From Reticulitermes lucifugus (lineage: Eukaryota > Arthropoda > Insecta > Blattodea > Rhinotermitidae), in NCBI GenBank assembly GCA_026260175.1, contig JAKCWW010006874.1, forward strand, positions 1 to 30,039: a DNA stretch of 30,039 bases. The letters are read 5' to 3'. The notes beneath the pieces are model-generated. The model ran no database searches. It saw nothing but the letters and a program-made list of their open reading frames with translations, and was not told the DNA's origin. The stretch's first letter is position 1. The number at the start of each line of letters is the position of its first letter. Made by a program: the position numbers and the translations under genes. Below are positions 12,431 to 25,465 of this stretch, in pieces.

Positions 12431-13999
12431 TGTAATTCAATTTCTGTACTAATATTTATAGGATGCAAACGGCTGTAAACTTCCACACACACACCTACCA
12501 ACCACCAACGTCATTACCAGAGAGAAACGACCGGAACACAATTTTAGCATCTTGGAATCAAAGATACAACTTCCGGCCAATGGCTCCGACTGAGCAACAT
12601 CTTTCAAGTAGTCTGTGTTCGCTTTGGTCACCGATTACCTAGCGAACAAGTAGCGCCACGTGATGCGTTGTACACTGCCATCTGTGAATCGTACATAGTA
12701 CCTTCCACGAGCATGACGGAACCCGTAGCCCAATAGAAAAGCAGATCGGATTCAACGACCCCTACAAGAAATTTTAAGGCACATAAAAGATGAAAAGTTT
12801 ATGGTTTCTACATCAATTGTAATCGACTCCCATTATGAAAGTACAGTAATTTTATATTTTTATAGTCTAGGCGTTCTGTGTTACATTCATGCTGATTTAA
12901 CCATTATTTGAAATATACCTAAAGTTACCCCAACAATCACTCAATTTTACATGTAAAGGTTGGTGGTTAATTTGTATTATTTCAAAAAGAGACTCTTCAG
13001 GATCCTTTTACACGCATGAGATTAAGTCTCTTTAATCTGCCCATTTAGGCATCAAGGATGCTCCTGTTGTCCCTGAATGTTTGCCAACCTGTCTGATCAT
13101 AAAACTGCACATGGTTTTCGACCCTGTAATGGATCTACGGAAAGTGAAATAAATTGAATTGAATAGGGTGTATCACAAAGCACACTAAACAGCATGCATG
13201 TAACATTTATACAGGGCCAGATCCCTGATGAAATGTGAAAGACAGACAGGAGCATGATAGTGAGGTACAGGTAGCTGAAGCCAAGCAAGTGTAATCACAA
13301 CACACTGGACAATTGTAACTTTGTTCTTATCTCGTACATAACACAATATACTGAAAAAAGGTACACATATGCAAAATTGAGACACAGTGAGCCATGGTGT
13401 ACTCATACTGAAAAGAGTTTTCATTTCAAACGTAAGTATACAAAAATAATTCAATTCTAACAGCTATTAAACTGAATAATCCAAGAAAACATTCTGTTAC
13501 ACTGAACTTTATCAGCTGTATACAATTATCACAGACATGAAAGAAAAAAAATATATGTTATTTTTAACAAAATTAAATTCGTGAATACATCTAGATAAAC
13601 TCAACACAAGAAAATAAATTCTACAATGCCTAGTAACTATACATATTCTTGAAAATATCACTTGAGTTAGCAACTGGGGTTGAACTGAACTCTTACATGT
13701 AACATTATTAAAATAAAACCACTGCCAGCCAGAAAGATGCTTCCAAGTCAACAAAATATAGAATACAGAATTACCAGTTGCTAGGAGAGAAAGATAATGT
13801 TTCATCAGAACAGATGTGATGTACTGAGTTTATGGCACTTTCTTGCAATGCAGTTACCAGATATATGTAATTATTAACTTGAGACTATAAGATGTGTATC
13901 CGGTAAGAGCAACTGTGCTTATGCAGCCATACTTGAGAAATAAAGAATGATGCTTCTTAAATAAAAAAATAATAAAAACAAAGGAAACAACAATACTGC
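12431..13999. other. Spacer between the two RACK1 paralogues
   Basis: Holds the RACK1-A 5' UTR and promoter (from 12431 upward) and the 3' UTR of RACK1-B (from 13999 downward). I see no further gene. RACK1-B has no perfect AATAAA close by; the nearest variant is CATAAA on the minus strand at 13829-13834. A stretch ending in aaataaattgaattgaat near 13147-13164 looks like the 3' tail of a LINE, but it has no coding part and I do not call it. Confidence 0.5.
12657..12662. promoter_or_regulatory. E-box CACGTG upstream of RACK1-A
   Basis: A palindromic CACGTG lies 227 bases upstream of the RACK1-A start codon. Myc/Max E-boxes are known in promoters of many ribosome-related genes in insects, so a role is plausible. 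A six-base match alone is weak evidence. A pyrimidine-rich run closer in (minus-strand CGTTTCTCTCTGG, near 12520-12532) could be a TCT/TOP-type start. Confidence 0.3.
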
Positions 14000-16900
14000 T
14001 TAACTGGCAGCAGTAGATACAACCTGCCAGGCACGAATGTGATTATCAGAGTAACCAGCAAACAGAGTCTGCCCATCACTAGACCATGCCAGACAAAGGC
14101 AGTCTGGTGGGCTTGTGTCCAAGCCTGAAAACTGCGAGACCACCTCAGGGCACAGTTCATCTACCAACAATTTTCCTTCCAAGTCCTAGATGAAGGGGGA
14201 AAGAAAGAAAAAAATCAGACATTCACAGTTACTGCATCTGTCAAATGTTATGGAAGTTCATTATGTTTCAATGGTGCATATACAGAAAACGCTGTTATCT
14301 TGTATTATTGGGGGGAGGGGGGGGACAGAGAAAACAGATAAAAGAAGAAAACAACAGACCTGTAGAACTAGAGGTCTATAAAAGTTAAAATGGTCAAGTT
14401 CACCCTAGAACAGGCCATGAAGGCCCACAGAGGGAGTAGAGGTAGAGCTCTACTCTTTCTTTAACCTCGGCACTAAATGGGGGTGGATGGTAAACGCCAC
14501 TCGGCCGTTTTACCCCCGGGAAAGAAACCCCGTACCCATTGTACAGGGGTCTGGGTGGGCCTTGGGGCTGATCTGGATGGGTGCGGAAAATCGCACCCCC
14601 ATTGGAATTTGATCCGTGGACCGTCTAGTCCATAGTGAGTGACTGTACTGACTACGCTATCCTGGCCCACGAACTAGAAATCTCTGCAATAGGAAAGTAC
14701 TGTACTTCTCAGAACACTTGTCTTTTTAACATGTACTTGAAAATTCACTCACCCAAATCTTGATAGAGGGTCCCGTAGCTGCGCATAACCAGTAACGGTT
14801 TGGTGAGAAACAAAGGGCATTAATTATTCCCTTATGCTCCAGAGTATACAAATGTTTTTCTTCATTCAAGTCCCATAGCATAACAGCCCAGTCCTAATAC
14901 ACAGAAATATCATTTACATCATTTCTATAAATTTCAAGAATACTTTTATTTGAACCTTAGTTAACAAATTAAAAGGCCATGGTAGAGGTGCCCCTATTCT
15001 TTACTTAAGCGTCATGCCATAAAGGCATATGAGGGAGTAGAGATATAACTCCACATACTCTTAACCTTAGTGCTAGATGCAAATGATAACCACTGAATAG
15101 AATGGGTGGGCCAAGAAACAGTCTGGACAATTTGGAGAAGCAAAAAAATGTCTTGTCCCTGCCAGGAATCAAACCATGGTTCCTTGCTTGTCCATCCTGT
15201 CATTATACTGATTCAGCAATCCCAGGCCATACTTAACAAATTAATATGATCAAAATGTTTTAAGAGCCTGTTTAATAGAACATCCAATATGATAGGTACA
15301 TACCTTCCCTCCAGAAGCACAAAGGGAACCATCAGGTGAAACAGTCACAGAATTTAGGTAGGCAGTGTGGCCAACATGCTCTGTTTTAAGTTTACAGTTT
15401 GCAAGGCTCCAAACCTGCAATAACAGACATTATCCATAGTGTTAAAATGAGACACAAGCTATGTGCACTTGGTTAAGCCATCTTCTGTATACTAAAAACA
15501 TATTGGTCTCAGAACAGTATGGTTTTAGGAAAGGGATATCTATTGAAAATGCTGCCTTCAAGCTAACAGATAGTGCATTCCAATATATTAACAAAAAAAT
15601 GCAGGTTGATGGAATTTTCTGTGATTTGGCATAGCTGTTTACTACATAAATGATGAAATTTTTTTTACCTAAATTACATTTCAATAGCATGGAAGTAATA
15701 AGGGCACATTGATTCAGATTCTATTTAACAAACAGCAATCATAAAATTGAAATAAAATCATTGAATGCAACTCAGAATGTTTTCTCTGACTGAGGCATAT
15801 TAAAAAATTGATTTCCTCAAGGGTCAATTGTAGGGTCTTTCCTGTTCAAAATATATATAAATGACCTTCCCCAGAGACTAAATTCCTCATTAGAACCCAT
15901 AATATTTGCTGATGACACTAGTGTCATAATTTTGAGTAAAAATTTTTATGATTTCTGTAAAGTGTCACTTATTTCTGGTTTGCTGCTAATAAGTTGGTCC
16001 TAAATCTAGACACAACTGTAATAAAATTTATAAGAACAATTCACTACACTGTGCATTAAGTATTGGTTATAAAGAAAAGTATATAGAAGCAATGGGAAAT
16101 ACAAAATTTCTTGGTTTACAAACTGATAACCACCTAACGTGGAAGAATAATGTTGATCAAATGATTCCTAGGTTAAGCAGAGTGTTATGCAATTAGGTCC
16201 ATGTTCTATATCAGCAACATTAACACTCGTCAAACCAATTTATTTCGCCTATTCACTCTATAATATACGATGGAATAATTTTTTGGGCTACTTCCTCCAC
16301 CAGTGAAAACATATTTACTTTAAAAAGAAAGGTGTTAGAATTATGGTTTGTGAAAAACAAAGACATTCATATAGTAGCCGATTTAAGGCATGAGAGACTT
16401 TACCTGTTCCATGCCAATATATATTTTCATTAATGAACTGAACTGTAACTGACTGGGAAAATTTTCAAACAAATTCATCTGTACACAGTATTATTACAAA
16501 GATTAAGCACCATCTTCACAGACAAACACCAAGCAGTCACATTTTCAGAAAAATGCATTCTATGGTGGCATCAAAATTTTTGGCATTTTAACACTGAAGC
16601 TTATTAGTCTTAGGAACTGAAAGGCACAATTTAAACAAATATTAAGACAACATTTAAATACACACTTCTTTTAATCTGATGATGAATTTTTTATGTTTAA
16701 GAATGATTCATAATACTGTATATATTCTGTATGAAATCTGTATAGTATGTTGTGCTGTAATAATTCTATATATTTTGCATATTTTGTATGTTTGTGACTT
16801 ATTCCAGATCCTCTCTCCTCTTGGAAAATTCTGAATTCATGGTGTGTGTGTGTGTGTATGTATGTATGTTATTGTAATTGTTTCAGTTCAAGTCTGATAC

Positions 16901-19900
16901 TGTGTAACTTAAATTGTATAAGTTGGGGGGGGGGTCTATACATGCTATACAATCTTTGATGTAGTAACTGGGTTAGCTTTTTAAAGTTTGCTAAATAAAT
17001 ATGTTCAAAGAGTCTTAATGAGGCTGCTATATTTAATGATGCACTAGTGCCTATTCTGAATAATCGGAGATTGTTGTGCTTGGGTTTATGAATTTATTTA
17101 TTCATGAGAATAAATACACCCATCACACTGTGAGTACAATCTGACTGTAATGAACATGCTGTATTACATACATACATACAAACACATTCTATAGATCCAT
17201 CATCCGTTCAAGATGGCATGAATATGAAATTGGTCACAAAGAAGACAGGGAAAGAAAGAAAAGAAAGAAGAGGAAGATGATATAGGTTGTGATAACAATC
17301 TGGTTATGATAAAAGCATACAAGTAATACAAAGTTAACCACACAAATACAGACAATAAAATATGTTGGAAACAATATTATTGAAGTACAAATCAAAACAC
17401 ACACAAAATTATTACGATATACAATTGATAACAAAATATGAAAACCAAGAAACTATTCAATACAGTTAATGAATATAAAAGATAACATAGTCAAAATATA
17501 ACCAACTAATCAACATCATGATTACTAGATAAAAACTCATCAATTGAGTAAAAGGTGTTCTTAACAAGGAATTTTCTTAATTCTGACCTAAAAGCTTACA
17601 CTTAATAAAACATTAATTATTATAAAGTAAAAGTGTAACATAAATTATGCCTTACCTTGACCTTTCTATCCCAGCCACAAGACACAATGATTGGACTTTG
17701 TACATTTGGAGAGAATCTAACACAAGAAACCCAGTCTGTGTGACCATCATCCTGAAAATAAATGTAGTCAGTACATAGTGTTTACTAAACTGCTGCAGTT
17801 AACAAGGTGTGGTCTCACAAACTACAAATATAGTACACATCAAACTTACTTGCATTGTGTATTTACATTGTGCTAATGTATTCCAAAGTTTAATGGTTTT
17901 ATCTCTACTACTAGACACAATCTGTCTATTATCAGCTGAGAATGCAACACTTAATACATCCTGTAAAACAAAGAAAAATTAATTTCTGTCCCTCTGATTA
18001 CATCTCATAATCTTAAATGAGAAACTGCAGAGTAGAAAGAAGTAAAACTATAATTCATACCCACAAAGGACAAATTCCCACAACCCAAAAATTATAGTAA
18101 ATTTAACTGAGTTCAATGTGAAGCCCATAAAATAAAGAGTATACATGCAATACAGCTGAAATTTATCAAATTTATCACAACTATATCAAAAAGTAATCTA
18201 CTCCTTTGGCATAAAGGTGTTTAACAATCTCCCACCAAGTCTCAAAAGTCTGATTGATAATATTAAACAATTTAAATCAGTGTTAAAAAATTACCTACAT
18301 GCACATTCCTTCTACTCTGTAGATGAATCTTCTAATGTAAGTAGAGAATGTTAAAATTAATATTTTATTAATTTTAAGCTAATATTGTATAGTTTTAAAT
18401 AACTACTGTATATAATAAATTATTATGACTTGTTCTGTACATGTTTCGGATTCATGGAACATAAGTAAGTTCAACTCAATTCAACAGCCCAGGAGCTGCA
18501 TAAACAAAATATTAATTTCATTATACAAACCAACACAGAAATTCTTCTGAGAGCTTGTTATTTCTCACATAGTTTAATTATTCTGTGACAAATGCAGTGG
18601 TTACACAGCAGTGAATTAGGTGATGGTGGTCAGTATGGAAAACTTAAAAACAGTACCAATAATGGCTGTGTTTACACATTTGTGAATTACAAGGAAATGA
18701 AAATTCTTAAATGAAAAATGGATGTCAATGTATCTGCAAGGTAACAGTAAATTATGGGGTAGATTTAAACAGACCTGGACTATGGAATGCTTTAGATTTT
18801 ATATTGCACTTTTACTACTAGAATTCTTGCAAAATACATGCAGAATGCAAATTCATGGCAGGTTGTTTACCATTGTCTGGTTTAAATAAATAATTTCAGA
18901 ACAGCCTTAAAGTTTATAAGCTCTTGGAATGTGGGTAATATTTAAGACCTGCAACAAAATGTTTCTACCATTCACAAGATATGCTCTTTACTATGTAACT
19001 AGATATCACATATTACTTTGTCACAGAACCTAATATAAAATTACTGGATGAAATGGTTCCTTCAAATTCAGCATTTGAAAATTGAGCAGGCACCTCAAAA
19101 TTGCGACTGAAGCAAAATACTGACAAATTAAATTTTCTGATGATGAAGTGCAGCAATGAGGACTGAAGAGTGCTGAAGTATTACTGTATTTGAAGATAAA
19201 AATGTACAAATGAGTTCATTTTATTAGGCAAATTCATTAAATAGCAGCTAGTAAGAGTGTAACGAGCAATTTTGTGGTCATTGCTCAGGTTATGTAGCCT
19301 TGTCAAATAATCAGATTTCTAGTAAAAATTATTAGAATCATTGTTAGGACTTCCATCACAAAGCAGTTTTTAGTCAAACCCAGCCCACATTCATGTAATA
19401 TGTTATTCTACAGTAATTTCACATGTTTTGTTATCAGTACATTTCAACCACATGTAGGTGAATTGGAATTCTTTTCCTACACATTATGTACCATATTTAA
19501 CAACAAATAAAATTCAATGTTTAAATAGGGTTTACATAGAAGTACATACTTACAGGCCTACTACCACAACAAAACAGTGGAAATTCCTAGTTTAATTATG
19601 AATACTGTACTAAATTTGTTGTAGGAAGAGGTCTCTTCTTTACAAGAATAATACACATTGTTGCTTAAGAAATACTGTTTACTAGTAATGACCAAAGTTC
19701 AATTAACAAACTAACATTACAAACCTTATTGTGACTGACAAATTGGCGAGTGCTGACTCCTTGAGTTAGATCCCAAAGTCTGAGGGTCTTATCCCAGGAA
19801 CCAGAGAGAGCAAAATGGCCATCAGATGATATTACAGCATCACTAACAAAGTGACTGTGACCCTTTAATCTTTTTTGAGGGATGCCAAAGTTTGTCTCAT

Positions 19901-21229
19901 CATGAACCAATTTCCACAATATCAATGAACAATCTGAGGATAAAGAGTGGAAAAACCATAGATTAATGCATCAAGTAACCACTATGGTAATAACTGAGGT
20001 AATGCTGTTTCAAACCCAAGAGATGGGAACCACATGGTACGCACACATAGTTTGTTTCTATCTGTTCTATTTCAAATCAAGAGCACTAAGAAAATACATG
20101 GAAGACAAATTTACAGCACTCCTTGAAGATTACATAGCTTGAACAAAGTGTTTCAAACAAACAAACAAACGTATATTAAGCCTTCAGACAAAATATTCAC
20201 GACATTCTGTATCGACAACTTGTGTTGATCTAAATACAGAGTATGAGAATAGAAACCTGAACAAGTAGAAAAACAAAATTTCTTGGTTTCTTACAAATTG
20301 ACAGCAACTTCAGTTGGTAAACACACAATAAACATATTATCACTAAACCAAGTTCTGCATGCTTTGCCATGAAGACAATATGATCACTCGTGAAAACAGA
20401 AAACCTAAAATTACTTTGCCTATTTCTATTCCACTGTGTTATATGGAATATGTTTCGGGGAAACTTAAAAGTATTTCATATCCAAAAAAATCATTAGAAT
20501 AATGGCAGGTGATAAAATGAAAGTCTCTTGTCAGAAAATATTTATAGATATTTCATATTTTTCCACTTGCCAGCAATACATACTTTCAGTATTATTGTGT
20601 TGGGCAACATTTTAAAATTTCAAACAAACCCAAACACATACAATATAGGTATAAAACATAGACATTACATTCACCTGTCAAACACTAACCTCAGTAAACA
20701 TGAGAGAGGCATTTACTATACTGGAATAAATGTATTCAATAACAGTATACATGCCACTGAAAGACTAAGTCACAATACAAAAGTGTTTAGGCCAGCATTA
20801 AAGAGGTCCTGTTATCTCGCCCATTCTCTGCATAAGAATTACTTAAATAAAAGATTCGTTGCTATTGTGAAACTTGTATGTAAGAGTGGTATTGGTTCTG
20901 TAAATTAATAACTTTTTACTGGCTGTAAATAAATATTTATTAAGCACATGTACTTATGTTTGCAACAAACACTGTATTAGACCATGAAATATTCTACATC
21001 ATTTGCTTAGTGCTATAAAATCATCTACGAAATGTTAATATAATCTATTCAACTAACACACTTCTGCCTGCACGTTAGCGTTACTTTCTACTGTAAAATC
21101 ATGTCATTATCCTAGCCTACCTCGAGATGCAGATAATATCATATCTGGATATTTAGAATTCGTAGCAACTTGTGTAACCCAACCATTATGGCCTCTCAGA
21201 GTACCTCGCAATAGCAAAGAATCCGACAT
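14000..21229 (-). CDS. RACK1-B, divergent tandem RACK1 paralogue (320 aa, 7 exons)
   Basis: Second complete RACK1 gene. Coding exons on the minus strand: 21229-21121, 19933-19725, 17960-17850, 17751-17656, 15414-15304, 14893-14753, 14185-14000. Exon lengths 1 to 6 (109, 209, 111, 96, 111, 141) equal those of RACK1-A, with the same intron phases and GT-AG borders. The frame is open to TAA at 14000-14002. All seven WD40 blades are present. By hand alignment about 241 of 317 positions match RACK1-A. Differences cluster in blades 1-2 and 6-7. Lys38 of the ribosome-docking turn is Cys (SRDCSLILW), Tyr52 is Phe, and the blade 6-7 loop is two residues longer ([13 protein letters not shown]). Intron sizes (1187, 1764, 98, 2241, 410, 567) are unlike those of A. 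Intact frame, splice sites and blade motifs argue for a working gene under constraint, not a pseudogene. It is divergently paired with PP2A-C. Confidence 0.94.
14397..14668 (-). repeat. tRNA-derived SINE, near full length, in RACK1-B intron 6
   Basis: Minus-strand head GGGCCAGGATAGCGTAGTCA, then B-box-like GGATCAAATTCC, then the same body as 9361-9623 (shared blocks for GTACAATGGGTACGGGG and CTCTACTCCCTCTGTGGGCC). The tail lies near 14397. Orientation matches RACK1 transcription. Confidence 0.75.
15005..15228 (-). repeat. tRNA-derived SINE relative in RACK1-B intron 5
   Basis: Minus-strand head GGCCTGGGATTGCTGAATCA with a near-perfect B box, GGTTTGATTCC, followed by a shortened body with ATTCAGTGGTTATCATTTGC and the CTCTACTCCCTCATATGCC end block. 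It is more diverged than the copies at 9361 and 14397 and may be a subfamily. Confidence 0.65.
15500..16870 (+). pseudogene. LINE reverse-transcriptase remnant in RACK1-B intron 4
   Basis: Broken non-LTR retrotransposon, antisense to RACK1-B. Reading across frames in order: [20 protein letters not shown] (about 15518-15577), GIFCDLA (near 15608), [20 protein letters not shown] (about 15822-15880), the catalytic-site block [11 protein letters not shown] (near 15902-15933), then [20 protein letters not shown] (about 16099-16158). Further down are IIFWATSS and the C-terminal part ending near 16430-16680. The 3' end lies at about 16840-16870 in a TG/TATG run. Stops and frameshifts show it is dead. 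The FADDT motif marks the RT active site. The family is one I recall as abundant in cockroach and termite genomes. Confidence 0.85.
16838..16869 (+). repeat. TG / TATG simple repeat
   Basis: A tgtgtgtgtgtgtg run passes into tatgtatgtatg at the downstream edge of the LINE remnant. It may be the expanded tail of that element. Confidence 0.6.
16871..17655. other. RACK1-B intron 4, rest
   Basis: AT-rich intronic sequence with a homopolymer of nine or ten G at about 16925 and a purine-rich gaaagaaag stretch near 17250. No gene or RNA is recognised. The 66-codon minus-strand frame near 17234-17434 is low-complexity and hydrophobic, with no family signature. Confidence 0.4.
18190..18480 (+). pseudogene. 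LINE 3' fragment in RACK1-B intron 2
   Basis: Truncated non-LTR element with only the last part of the ORF and the 3' [23 protein letters not shown] (about 18206-18265) and [13 protein letters not shown] (about 18290-18328) match the C-terminal end of LINE ORF2 proteins of the kind seen at 15500-16870. It ends in an AT-rich 3' UTR near 18480. Five-prime truncation is typical of retrotransposition. Confidence 0.7.
18486..19724. other. RACK1-B intron 2, rest
   Basis: AT-rich sequence in which I recognise no gene, RNA, repeat family or regulatory element. Confidence 0.4.
20250..20940 (+). pseudogene. LINE ORF2 C-terminal remnant in RACK1-B intron 1
   Basis: Third non-LTR fragment. [16 protein letters not shown] (about 20273-20320) parallels [15 protein letters not shown] of the 15500 copy. 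A readable stretch of 126 codons (20528-20908) then holds [40 protein letters not shown] and [12 protein letters not shown], the usual C-terminal order. Stops upstream show decay. It is antisense to RACK1-B. The open 126-codon frame is a leftover of the element, not a host gene. Confidence 0.75.
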
Positions 21230-21330
21230 TTCCTTGACAGCATTTAATTTTCAAATGCACCAAAATCCACGAACAGAACCACAGGTCATACAACTCATCG
21301 ACTCACGTTGAAATTCCCTCTACAGTCCAA

Positions 21331-21336
21331 TTTATA
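21331..21336 (-). promoter_or_regulatory. TATA-like element upstream of RACK1-B
   Basis: TATAAA on the minus strand (within AGGTTATAAATTGG) lies about 100 bases upstream of the RACK1-B start codon, leaving room for a short 5' UTR. RACK1-A has TATAAATA only about 25 bases from its start codon, too close to act as a core promoter. Confidence 0.35.
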
Positions 21337-21825
21337 ACCTACATTTTCCGCACGATGGCGCCAGATCTTTTATAAAGTAGTAATATCAAAGATATTACAT
21401 TCAACTGTATTGGTTAGAGGGTTTAAATGAAGGAAATGAAGACCTTAATATATTGCTTAACAGTAATTTACCAACTATATGAAATTGTATAAGTTAGAAT
21501 TATATTTATTATAGAAGGATCATATGTTATGCAGCTCTTGGATGCCGATGTCACGGTGTTGTTACCGATTACCGCATCTTGCAATGAAAGAAGTGAACTG
21601 TCTTGCATTGAACATCTTTGCACATGTGTAATATAATTTCATACAGTTATGCACAAAAGAAAAAAGTTACGAAAGGCTTCTGTAAAAGTGAAAGATCTTA
21701 GCAGTAACTAAATCGAATTCTTTATTGTGTGTTACTAACCGAATAACATAAACCGTAATAAACGGGTTGCAAATAAAATATGCCGCTAGATGACGCAGAG
21801 CGCAGTTGTTCGGCATTAAACGGCG

Positions 21826-21833
21826 TGACGTCA
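21826..21833. promoter_or_regulatory. Palindromic CRE (TGACGTCA)
   Basis: A full cAMP-response element lies 160 bases upstream of the PP2A-C start codon, in a local CpG-containing stretch. A CRE bound by CREB-family factors is reported in the mammalian PP2A-C alpha promoter, so the same site here fits a conserved control element. Its function here is inferred. Confidence 0.55.
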
Positions 21834-21849
21834 CGTACATATATTATCG

Positions 21850-21858
21850 GCCATCTTG
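21850..21858 (+). promoter_or_regulatory. GCCATCTTG core-promoter motif
   Basis: GCCATCTTG, a YY1/pho-like motif often found at transcription starts of housekeeping genes, lies 135 bases before the PP2A-C start codon and 17 bases after the CRE. It probably marks the PP2A-C start-site region. Confidence 0.35.
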
Positions 21859-21992
21859 AAGTGTCTGTGTGTATGGTGTGTCAGGATAAATTAATTTCAT
21901 ATGCAATTCGTATGGTTTGAAGTCTTTTATATGTTCTGTGCATTTCATAAGTAGTGATATTAATAGTATATATATATAAGTAGGGCAACGCA

Positions 21993-25070
<3,078 letters not shown>

Positions 25071-25459
25071 CTCATCACAGCCAGACCAAGCAGTTGGCAT
25101 TTTACCTGCCATACTGCCTCATGTTTACACTACCTGAGACCTCTCCTGCAGGGGTGTTTTTAGAACCCAAAATGCCAACAAAATTCTGAGTGTGTTGCTA
25201 TGTATTTCTATGTGAAACATCTCCATAGATATAGATGATCAGGCTCTTTCAACATGAAAATTTACACTAAAATCTTATTATTATGAAATTTACTATTAGT
25301 TCAAATGTAGGAGTTTTTTTCCTCTTTATGTACAGTTGATGATCACATATTAAAGGTTTACTTGTTTATTTTTTGTAATAATGAGATTTTATTGTATTCA
25401 CTAGTAAAAGCAAGCATTTATTTTGCTCATTGTACTCTACAGCCACAAGAGTGTGATTG

Positions 25460-25465
25460 AATAAA
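25460..25465 (+). promoter_or_regulatory. Likely proximal polyadenylation signal of PP2A-C
   Basis: First AATAAA after the stop codon, 390 bases downstream. Further AATAAA motifs at 26381 and 26892 may give longer transcripts. Confidence 0.5.

Larger units (their letters stand above)
21230..21992. promoter_or_regulatory. Bidirectional promoter region, RACK1-B / PP2A-C
   Basis: 763 bases separate two divergent start codons, so both promoters and 5' UTRs must fit here unless upstream non-coding exons exist. The half nearer PP2A-C has several CpGs (about 21780-21850) with a CRE and a GCCATCTTG motif. The half nearer RACK1-B has a TATA-like element. Conserved head-to-head spacing of this kind often means shared control (inference). 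Confidence 0.65.

Noticed and set aside
12449-12631. 60-codon minus-strand frame upstream of RACK1-A
   Set aside because: It lies in the promoter and 5' UTR, has no family signature, and stops just before the RACK1-A start.
20528-20908. 126-codon plus-strand frame as a novel host gene
   Set aside because: Its sequence matches the C-terminal order of LINE ORF2 proteins and continues a decayed upstream part of the same element.
14000-21229. RACK1-B as a pseudogene or processed copy
   Set aside because: All introns are kept at the ancestral positions, splice sites are canonical, and no stop or frameshift occurs in 320 codons.
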